The notes under the pieces: generated by a model | What the model was told of the DNA's origin: nothing | Databases searched by the model: none | The model's input: only the letters and a program-made list of their open reading frames with translations | Position numbers and translations under genes: made by a program | In this document: positions 55,801-64,000 of the stretch, one piece after another | Layout of the letters: each line of letters begins with the position of its first letter | Numbering within the stretch: position 1 is the stretch's first letter | Source: Onthophagus taurus | Lineage: Eukaryota > Arthropoda > Insecta > Coleoptera > Scarabaeidae | DNA: 64,000 nucleotides | Direction of reading: 5' to 3' | Assembly (NCBI RefSeq): GCF_036711975.1 | Contig: NC_091976.1 | Span: forward strand, 9,114,001-9,178,000

Positions 55801-56148
55801 TTTTAATTGTGTTGGCTGGTTACGAATAGACGGGACTAATGCTGACGTAAATGGTTGTGGTTCTTTATCTAACTGAACGGATGGTGCAGATGTAGTTGCT
55901 GCTGTCTCATTTTGGGTATTGTTTGACTGTAGAGAAGAGTTAAACTAATTATTAATATAATACCAAGTTGGAAAATACAATTGGCGGCTGTGACGCGACA
56001 AGGTATTAGAATATTGGTTGTGTATTCTGTACTTTCTGTAGGATGAGACAAAAAAAATGGGAAATCCCAACATTGAAAATACCTAGAGAATTATTGTGCC
56101 AAATTGGATTTGCCTAGTATCTATATTTAACATTTTTCAGTGGTAAAC
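55801..56148. other. Junction between outer hAT and Gypsy, unresolved
   Basis: No clear hAT right end or Gypsy frame here. This stretch probably contains the boundary of the outer hAT and a deletion in the Gypsy pol. Confidence 0.4.
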
Positions 56149-57480
56149 TTACTGTGGTAACTTTTGACGTTCCTGGAAGAGTACGCTTACAATACGCTTT
56201 AGAAACCTTGATTTAACCAACTTTAAATGCATTCTTTGGATTCTGGTACTACTTTTATGAATATCACCTTTCAATATATTAACAAGCGGTTTATGATCTG
56301 TATGCATTTCGATTTCACGACCATAAATGAACTGATGCAAATGCAATCGGCTTATTGTCTTGAAGCAAACAACAACCTAACCCATCTTTGCTTGCGTCAG
56401 TCTGTATTATTATTTTTCTATTTGGATCACATTATCGTACAATTAATTTGCTAGTAACTAAATCTTTTAATTGATCTAGGGATGACTGCTGTTTTTCAGT
56501 CCATTCCCATGGAACATTGTTTTTTTAATAAATATCTAAGCGGTGCGGCGACGGTTGACAAGTTCGGTATAAAATTATGCAAGAAATTTACCATATCTAA
56601 AAATCTTTGGATATCTTTTTTACATATAGGTGTTGGCATTAAATTTATAGCTTTCGTTCGTTCTACGTCTGGTTGTACACCTTCTTTACTAAAAACTAAA
56701 CCTAGATATTTGACTTTTTCTACTTTGTACTGAATTTTTTCTTTGTTAAATTTTACGTTATATTTTCTAACTTTCTCAACTACCTTACTAAGTACTTTAT
56801 CATGTTCTTTTTCATTTCTACCCGATATAATAATGTCATTAAAGTACACTTGAACACCTGGAATGTTACCAAATATCTTTATATTCGCTCTCTGAAACAC
56901 CTCTGGGCTGCTGCTTAGGCCAAATGGTAACCTATGGTACTTATAACGACCAAATGGTGTTCCGAATGTGCACAATATTGCTGAGTCTTCATCAAGTTCT
57001 ATCTGATGGAACCCATCTTTCATGTCTAAAACACTAAAAATAGTCTTATCAATCAGTTCTGATGTTAGTTCTTTCACTGTTGGAATAGGATAATATTCTC
57101 TTTTTGTATATTTGTTCAAGTCTTTTGGATTTAAGCATACACGTAAAGTACCATCTTTTTTCTCCACAATCACTAAATTATTTATCCATTCGGTTGGTTC
57201 ACTCACTTTTGATATTATTTTCTTCTTCTCCAACTTTTCTAGTATTATCTTCAATTTCTTTTTTTATTACATCTGGCACTCGTCGTACTGGTTTTACGGT
57301 TGGAATGGCATCTTTTTTCAGTTGAATTCGGTGTTTAAAAGGCAACTTTCCTAGTCCCTCGAATATATCACTGTTTTTAATCAAGTTCAGTTTTATATAT
57401 GCTGCTAACCCTAAGATTGGATTGTTTCGTTTTTCTACTATTACAAACTCTAAATTTTCCACTTTTCCTTTTTTATTCAT
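56149..57480 (-). pseudogene. Gypsy pol (RT and RNase H) of the hAT-filled element
   Basis: Minus strand: RT blocks WINNLVIVEKKDGTLRVCLN, TIFSVLDMKDGFHQIELD, TPFGRYKYHRLPFGLSSSPE and VQVYFNDIIISG. In the last, the first catalytic Asp of the usual F/Y-x-D-D is Asn. The RNase H end is EMHTDHKPLVNILKGDIHKS at about 56320-56260. Integrase absent. At least two frameshifts. Confidence 0.85.
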
Positions 57481-57491
57481 GCAATTTAGTT

Positions 57492-58498
57492 TTATAGAGT
57501 TTCTATTGGACTTCCACCATAAGCTAATAATTTACAACACAACCGATCTACTTTCATGTTGGGGCATACCTGTTCAAATTTCATTTTTGGAAGTACATTT
57601 ACATCCGCTCCTGTATCTAATTTGAAACTTATCTCTTGTTCATTAATAATTAATGGATATTTCCATATTCTATCCATAATTTTATCCATATACAGGTTAT
57701 CCTCTTCTTCCTCTTCACCATTGTCTTCAATTTCATGAATATTCTTTTGTTTTTTCTCTTTTCTTCCCTTTTGGTATGTTCTTTGTCTCCATGCTATCAT
57801 AAAATGACCATATTTTCCACATTGGTTGCATTTTCTATTAAATGCCGGACAATTTTTTCTCTCGTGCTCTGTAGCACATTTCTTACATTTAAACTTTTTC
57901 CCCATATTTTCATCCAATTCTCCTTCTTTTGCATATTCTTTTTTATAGCATCTATTTGTGCACTTTTTGAGTACTTTTACTTGTCTCTTGCTCGCTTCAT
58001 GTGCTCGACACAATTCAGCAGCTTTCTCTAAATCCATTGCTGATTCTCTTAACATTCTTTCCTGTAATGCTCTTTCTTTTATTCCTAATATTATTCTATC
58101 TCTCACCAAAGATTCTTCTTGCGTTCCAAAATCACAATCTTTTGCTAGTTTTCTTAAATCAGTTAGATATCTTTCAAAAATGTCTCCTTCTTCTTGGCAC
58201 CTATTAAAGAATTTAAATCTGTTAAATACTATGTTTTTCTTGGTTTGCAATAGACATCAAACGATTCTATAACCGTTTTATAAATTTTTTTCTTTTCTTC
58301 TCCCAACGAAAATGTGTTATACAAGTGGAGACCATCGTCACCAAGAGCATTCAATAGCATTGCCACTTTTATATCATCCGCTTTTTTGTCTTTTTCTGTT
58401 GCTTTTAGATATATTTCAAATTTTTGTTTAAATATCTTCCAATTCTCACCCACGTTTTCGGAGAAGTTCATGCCCTGTGGCGGTTTGAAGCAATCCAT
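57492..58498 (-). pseudogene. Gypsy gag and protease of the hAT-filled element
   Basis: ATG at 58498 (MDCFKPPQGMNFSENVGENW). Frameshift near 58240. Two Cys/His knuckles: CKKCATEHERKNC and CNQCGKYGHFMIAW, the latter with Trp where the last Cys should be. The protease motif FKLDTGADVNVLP is near 57620. The order gag-protease precedes the RT in the usual manner. Confidence 0.85.
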
Positions 58499-58531
58499 TT
58501 TTCTTTTCTTTTGTTTTCACTAGTTTACCTA

Positions 58532-58549
58532 GTTTTTCACCTGACACCA
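58532..58549 (-). promoter_or_regulatory. Primer binding site (hAT-filled Gypsy)
   Basis: On the minus strand TGGTGTCAGGTGAAAAAC follows the 5' LTR directly. Confidence 0.75.
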
Positions 58550-58731
58550 TGTATTGTATCTTGGAGATTAGTTAATAAATGACACTAATAGTCGTTAATA
58601 CTTTATTTAATCTAATCACTTTATTCACAATAGAAGCTACGTCTTAACGTTTAGATTACGTTCTTATTAAGGTTATGTCTTGTTGTATGTTTGATTGTCT
58701 AAAGTCTAAACTACTTGTTTAATATTAAACA
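58550..58731 (-). repeat. 5' LTR of the hAT-filled Gypsy element
   Basis: 182 bp, TGTATTGTATC to ATATTAAACA on the plus strand. Matches 45939-46084 in its first part. Confidence 0.85.
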
Positions 58732-58736
58732 TGGCT

Positions 58737-59054
58737 TATACCATAGAAATTTTATTGAAAATGAATCAAAAATATACATTCAATGTTTATTCATTAGGTA
58801 ACAGAAAAAGAATATCGTATATATAGAATTAACTATATAGAATTGTTTGTGATAAATTTGAAAACAGTCTTCAACACAAAGAGCTGGCTTCTCTTCAGAG
58901 ACTGGGCAGAAATAATGCGTTTCTCTGCGTTTTTGAGCTCTTGTACAAACTCAACAAGGCTTTGTCGGCCATTGCTTCTTTGCATGGGTGTTTAGCAATT
59001 GTCAGGAAATCTGTCAAGACCAATGATCGTTCCGCAACATCCCTGCTCAAATTA
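58737..59054. other. Spacer, no gene supported
   Basis: AT-rich, no frame or repeat recognised. Confidence 0.5.
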
Positions 59055-59062
59055 ATAATAAT

Positions 59063-60007
59063 TAAGGCTCGGATTTATATGCGACAAAAATAAGCAATAT
59101 AAGTTTTTTATATGTGTTCAAAATTGTCCAGAATGGACAATATTATGCGATCAAACCAAAAAAATGCATATGTGTTACATAAATACTACTTTTAATGTTG
59201 CATTGTAACAAATAGTGTATAAATATAATATATAAAGATTATAAAACAGCATAAAAAGATATTATTTACAACGACAATAGCTATAAATATGAAACAGTAA
59301 AGTTTCTGGATTTTCCAATTTTTCAATTTGTTCCATGGTATATTTAATTGGGCCATGGCGTTGCATAAATCAAAAAAAAACTCATTTCCAGCGATTTGTT
59401 GTTGGTTGAATTTGCTACCTGATCTTTTTTTCGATTCTTGGTGAAGAGTTGTTGATAAATGCTGATCAATTTGATATTTTTAATTACACGCCACCTTAAA
59501 AATCAACGAGTTCTAGAAAAAACGCCTTCAAACTTTAATTTATATGTACTTGTTTGGAACAGGTGTTGCAAAAACCAACTTTCCCGTCAATCACTAGATG
59601 ATTAGATATTTTTATCCACTTCCTAAGCAATTCGGCCTTAGAAGAACCCACTTTCGGCATTATGATTTATTGTTTTTTTAACACACTAACTTAACGTATA
59701 AATCACTTGAGCACTTGTGTGGCTTGAAATGATTTAGAGGTTATGTTACGAAAATCGGCTGGCAACCACACAATTAAAGTTATGTTGTAAAGCTGACCAC
59801 TGTCGCACTTTTAATTCTCTGTCTACCACTAGATACCGCCAGTATCAAATTAATTGCTGTTATATTGAAATGTGGACAAAACATGCGCTCATATCAAATT
59901 ACATGCGATTATATCGAACTATATGGATAACTAAATTTATATGCGATAAAAATGCAAAATGTGAAGTTATATGCAAAACATGCAAAAGCATATAAATCCG
60001 GTCTCTA
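59063..60007 (-). mobile_element. Short hAT derivative with zinc-finger fragment
   Basis: Ends share CGGATTTATATGC in inverted orientation. ATAATAAT stands on both sides (59055-59062, 60008-60015), though it is simple sequence. Inside, on the minus strand, MPKVGSSKAELLRKWIKISN, GFCNTCSKQVH and FDLCNAMAQLNIPWNKL are broken pieces of the N-terminal part of a CGGBP1-like hAT protein. Confidence 0.65.
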
Positions 60008-60054
60008 ATAATAATAATAAATGTCTTTATTCGTACACTAAAAAAAACCAAAAT

Positions 60055-61490
60055 TTATTTTTGTATGAATTTTGCCAACATGTCGTTTCTTAAAATATAC
60101 GGAATTACAATTTTGTCCGATCTAGTAATAAGTCCCTGTTGTATTCCTAATTCATTTTTGTATTTGTGATATATTTTGATTTCGTCTGGTACGTTTTTGA
60201 TGTGCTTTGGCCATCCATACATTATGGTGAACACTAATTGCTTTATGGTTGGGTCTTTGCTTGTCTCTTCTCTTATCGACTGCAGTCTTTCATCAATGAT
60301 AGACAATTCCTCAACCGTATTAATTTGTCCAATGGTGTTAAAGACTGATTCTTCGTTATGGTTTTCATTGTCCTTTATTGATGCTCTAGACAATGCATCG
60401 GCAATTATATTGCTTTTGCCAGGAATAAATTCTAATTTTATATTATATCTTTGCAGAATCATAAACATAGCCTGAAGTCTTTTTGGCGCTTTCAATAACG
60501 ACTTGTCAAATAAGGCTAATAAAGGTTTGTGATCTGTACGAATTGTCACTTTTGGATTACCCACAACGTGTTTATCAAATTTTGTTGTAGCAAAAACAAT
60601 ACTTAACAATTCCTTCTCTATCATTGCGTAGTTCTTCTCTGACTTCGATAAGACTTGATGCATAAGCAACAATGCCATCTTTTGTAACATAACCACTCCA
60701 AGTCCTTCCGCACTAGCGTCGCATTCCAAAAAACTTCCTCTTGAGGTTTGAAATATTTTAACGTTTCTATATCACTAATTGTCTCTTTAAGTTTCTTAAA
60801 TTCTTCTTACTCTTCGTCCTTCCATTTCCACGTCTTTTTCAATAATAATTTTCTTAATTCCACTGTTTTGCAACTTAAATTCTTGATGTAACGTCCTAAA
60901 TAATTCACCATACCTAGAAATCTACATAAATCTTGTTTGTTTTAAGGCTCCGGCATATCAGTAATTGCTTTTATTTTAGATAGGTCTGGTTTGAGCCCTT
61001 CGTTGCTTAGAATATGTCCATAGAACTTGACTTCACTTTTGCATAAATTCAATTTTGCTTTGTTAAGTTTAACATTTCTTCTTAATTGTGTAAACAAGTT
61101 CTTCAGATTCTGGTCGCTCATAGTGGTTCCCCCATAGTGTCCCCTCATCCATATATCACGATATCATTCGCCATTACTTCTACACCTTCTAAACCGTTCA
61201 GAATTTCTTGCATTTTCATCGAAAATAATTCTGGCGCTGGGGCAATTCCAAATGGTAATCGTAGCCATCGATATCTACCATATGGTGTCCAGAATGTCGT
61301 AAATTTGCTACTTTTCTCTGTCAATTTCAGATGCCAAAATCCTTTTGTTGTATCGACTGTAGAAAATACCTTTGCTTTTATTTCATCTAATGTATGGAAC
61401 TGCTAGTGCGGCCCTTTTAACGCTTTGTTCAAGGGTACTGGGTCTAGACATATACGAAAACTGTTCGATTTTTTTACTAATAACAAGCTT
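60055..61490 (-). pseudogene. Third Gypsy relic: RT, RNase H, start of integrase
   Basis: Minus strand: CLDPVPLNKALKG, then KVFSTVDTTKGFWHLKL, PYGRYRWLRLPFGIAPAPEL and VEVMANDIVIYG (again Asn for the first catalytic Asp). Then CKSEVKFYGHILSNEGLKPD (about 61050), MECDASAEGLGVVMLQK (RNase H), IRTDHKPLLALFDKS, FIPGKSNIIADALSRAS, and an integrase leader ending at 60055. Several frameshifts and stops. No LTR recognised. Confidence 0.85.
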
Positions 61491-61494
61491 TGGA

Positions 61495-61925
61495 TGGACC
61501 GAAGCGGATTTTGGCCGAATAACCGAATACCGAATATTTGGCCTGTAATTTGGCCGGAGCACCGAATATTCGGCAGAATATTTTTTATTTTTTTTAAATT
61601 TTAAGTTAAAATTTTTACTACAATGAATGAATTGCAAAAAACAAGCTTTTTTGATTTAGGAATAATGCTTTAAATTAGGTATTTACTAGTTTCATGCTAA
61701 ATTAATAACAATTACAATAATTACATACCTGAAAAGTTGTAGGCACTAATACTCAAAATTAACTTTGTGCAGATTGTGGTGGATAAACAATAATTTTTCT
61801 GCATTTCTTGGCAGTAATCTGCTTCTAGTTTGGTCATAAATATTACCGGCTTCAGAAAAAACTCTTTCACTGTACGCTGGCAGCAGGGGCCGATAAAAAT
61901 TTTCTTGCAATTTCTGTTAAGGCCG
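61495..61925 (-). pseudogene. hAT terminal fragment with dimerisation domain
   Basis: The left part has repeated CCGAATA/TTCGG motifs like a hAT terminus. On the minus strand AYSERVFSEAGNIYDQTRSR and LLPRNAEKLLFIHHN (61905-61750) form the C-terminal dimerisation end of a hAT transposase. The right part of the element is lost. Confidence 0.7.
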
Positions 61926-62284
61926 CCGTTCAATGGCGATTTTTATATCGGATCATCTAGCAAAAAATGAAAAAATGAGATATACCGGCAGTAAGTAAGT
62001 TTAAAGCGTCCACACCATCTCACGTAGTGGCGTATCTGAATTCCCAACACAATACTAGGAATTCGTTAATCTTGTACTGTCGTATGTGTTAATATTTTTT
62101 AATTTTTTCTCACGTACTGACGTATGTCAGTTACGACGGTATGTGTGAATCTAGCATGCTTAATTGGCCAACAGCATAAATATGGCGTATCTGTCATACG
62201 ATTGTTGATATTGTGTTCAATTGTGTTCACAGTGTAATTTGCGCTCATATTGTGCTCTGTGTTTTTTGATAATAAAATTAAAAA
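61926..62284. other. Probable 5' end of the next DNA transposon
   Basis: Contains repeated ACGTA/TACG short motifs (CTCACGTAGTGGCGTATC, CTCACGTACTGACGTATG) and a possible leader for the gene at 62285. No terminal repeat can be checked because the other end is outside the window. Confidence 0.35.
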
Positions 62285-64000
62285 ATGGATGTACTTGTAC
62301 AGTGGCGAGACAATAGTAAAAATGTGGTTGCTGCTAATGAATTACAAACCGTAAACTGTAAAAATTTAACAGTGGGATGTTCGGTGAAGATGTGTTACGT
62401 TAAAAAGTGGTATTACGGGAAAGTTCTGGACATTCAGACGGTCTCTGAGGATTCACATAGTTTTGATTCAGAAGATGATGTACCACTAGCTAATCTAAAG
62501 CAAACACAAAATACAATAAATTTAAAAGAGACTGAAAGGACTAACCCAATCGACAGCTGCGATGATATCAGTGAATTTCCTATATATGATTCTGATGATG
62601 ACCCTCCATTTGGAATCTGTGAAGCTCACAAATGCACAGGAGAAGTTTTTGCGGCATGCCATCGATGCGAAGTTCTTTTGTGTTTCCGTCATTTTATTGA
62701 GGAGAGAGATTCTTGTGAGCATGGCAAAGAGCAAAAATGTATCCAAGAGGAATTTGTAGTTGAAGGAGAGGATAGAGAAGAGGTTACACCTCGAACTCAA
62801 CGAAGTAATGCGCAAAAATTTGCTAAAAAACAGAGGAATTTAGGTATATCTTGAAAAACAATATTACCGGTATATCACTAGTACCTTCTTAAATTTCTTT
62901 CTCAGGTAAGGAGTACATCAGCTCTACTACAAAGAAAATAGTTCCTGCTAGAACCATGAAAACACGGTGTGACAGTGTAGTATGTAAAGCAAAGGGTAAG
63001 GAGTGTTGCGAAATTAGTGAAGAACAGAGAAAATGCATATTCACTGATTTTTTTGCACTTGGTAACCTTCACCTACAGCGTGAATTTCTAATAAGACATA
63101 TTAAGGTCTCAAATAAGTTTCGAACAACAACGAAAAATGAATCACGTAGAAAATATACCTCACGTTGTCTGCAAAAAAATGTTCTTAAGTACCCTAGGCA
63201 TATCTGAAAGAATGTGCAGAACAGCCCTGAATAAAGTAACCGACACTGGTGTTTTAGAAAACGAAAAACGAGGAGGAAGGCAAAGACAACGTGAACATAA
63301 AATAAAAGAATCTAAAATGCTAATTGAGATTAAACAGCAAATAGACAAATTTCCACGGATGGAGTCACATTTCTGTAGGGCAAAGACATCAAAATTATAT
63401 CTTCACCCAGACTTAAGTTTGAGTAAAATGTACACTTTCTTTGTGGAAGAATTAGAAAAACAGGGACGAAACCATGGAGTACCTAGTTATGCTACTTATC
63501 GAAGAGTCTTCAAACAACAAAATTTATCGTTTAGTAGCCCTAAAAAAGACCAATGTTCATTATGTTTTACTTTTCACGAGGGTGATGAAAGTGTGAAAGA
63601 GAATCTGAGAGAAAGGTATAATCTTCATACTGCAGAAAAAACAGCCGTTCGTGCAAAGAAAGCAGTATGTAAATCTGAAGCTCAAGAAAATCCGTACATT
63701 TTATGTGCTGTTTTCGACCTTCAACAAGTTATATACGTCCCCATATCCAAAGAAAGTGCCATATTTTATAAAAGCCGCTTATCGACATTTAATTTTACTG
63801 TTTATAATATTGCAAATAAAGACTGTAATTGTTTTTTTTGGGATGAAACAGCTAGTAGAAGGGGTTCTTCGGAAATCGCTACTTGCATTTTCAAGACTTT
63901 AGAAGAATACAGAACTATCAGAAAATAGTGAAAGCGAACCTTTTCTCTGATGGGTGTTATGGGCAAAATAAAAACTCTATAATTGCAGCAATGCTGATGT
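62285..64000 (+). pseudogene. Broken transposase-like gene of unnamed family, partial
   Basis: Exon 1 (62285-62845): VLVQWRDNSKNVVAANEL, a chromo/Tudor-like start, then an acidic linker and a Cys/His cluster (CEAHKCTG ... CHRCEVLLCFRHF). A 59-base intron-like gap ends in TTTCTTTCTCAG at 62904. It continues with GKEYISSTTKKIVP, CIFTDFFALGNLHLQREFL and, after a frameshift at about 63137-63165, VCKKMFLSTLGISERMC, KKDQCSLCFTFHEG and CFFWDETASRRGSSEI. After another shift at about 63925 comes LFSDGCYGQNKNSIIAA. From memory this layout recurs in many insect and cnidarian genomes as unnamed proteins, with a DDE/RNase H-like second half. I cannot give the superfamily. The 3' end lies outside the window. 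Confidence 0.6.

Larger units (their letters stand above)
46085..56060 (-). mobile_element. hAT element (outer), interrupted by two other hATs
   Basis: Its probable left end is TAGTGATGGGCGATATATC at about 46086, right at the truncation of the Gypsy LTR. Its transposase lies at 54285-55800 on the minus strand. Two further hAT elements (46231-48913, 49050-53859) sit within its left terminal region. I did not find the matching right end, so the right boundary is approximate. That the outer end and the transposase belong to one element is inference. Confidence 0.55.
45939..58731 (-). mobile_element. Gypsy element carrying three hAT insertions
   Basis: LTR sequences at both ends share the start TGTATTGTATCTTGGAGA and are in the same orientation. 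The 5-bp duplication TGGCT lies at 45934-45938 and 58732-58736. Read on the minus strand, the element starts with an LTR (58731-58550), primer site, gag and pol up to RNase H. The integrase and part of the 3' LTR are missing, and 46085-56100 is occupied by hAT elements. Confidence 0.85.

Noticed and set aside
56015-56022. TTGGTTGT as the right target duplication of the outer hAT
   Set aside because: The same 8 bases occur at the left end (about 46078-46085), but the sequence before 56015 is not the reverse complement of the left hAT end, so the match may be chance.

Overview
The window looks like an AT-rich insect genome, possibly a beetle. It contains one clear, intact host gene among many transposable elements. 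The host gene is a four-exon Ras-like GTPase of the RERG type (28327-29421) with introns of about 55 bp. Nearly everything else is mobile DNA: Polinton/Maverick, Tc1/mariner-like, hAT, Harbinger, Ty3/Gypsy, BEL/Pao and non-LTR elements, several nested inside one another. No tRNA, rRNA or CRISPR array was seen.

246-13667: a 13.4 kb Polinton/Maverick-type element with a 6-bp target duplication (TTCGTC) and terminal inverted repeats of about 1.19 kb. It carries a protein-primed family B DNA polymerase with an N-terminal zinc-finger region, a rotted integrase C-terminus with a chromodomain, a small protein of the 'DIQG' type, and OB-like small proteins, one of them duplicated in the inverted repeats. 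It also carries an unexpected cargo gene: a matrix metalloproteinase with cysteine switch, zinc-binding site, Thr-rich hinge and hemopexin-like domain. No capsid, packaging ATPase or maturation protease was recognised. A mariner-like element (5920-7780) sits in the last codons of the metalloproteinase. The polymerase frame and the metalloproteinase frame are each broken by one in-frame TAG, and the latter also has a frameshift.

13674-19600: AT-rich sequence, a decayed Gypsy integrase (15420-16609) and a decayed mariner-like transposase (16966-18411).

19588-27965: a 5'-truncated non-LTR retrotransposon on the minus strand (endonuclease, RT, RNase H). A nearly complete Ty3/Gypsy element (22830-27639) is inserted in its endonuclease. 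The Gypsy element has 337/338-bp LTRs, a 4-bp duplication CATT, and a textbook -1 frameshift signal between gag and pol.

28327-35232: the RERG-like gene, then non-LTR and Harbinger relics, a diverged copy of part of RERG exon 4 beside a 400-bp direct repeat, and a deleted mariner-like element.

35233-41338: a very young BEL/Pao retrotransposon on the minus strand, with LTRs identical by eye, an uninterrupted 1693-residue polyprotein and a 5-bp duplication TGTAT.

41339-45938: a Gypsy integrase tail, long AT-rich spacer and a non-LTR-like tail.

45934-58736: a Gypsy element (LTRs at both ends, 5-bp duplication TGGCT) filled with three hAT elements. Two of these have clear 8-bp duplications, and one of those hosts a long-TIR mariner-like derivative.

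59055-64000: a short hAT derivative, a Gypsy RT/RNase H relic, a hAT tail, and the 5' part of a broken transposase-like gene of a family I cannot name, running off the window end.
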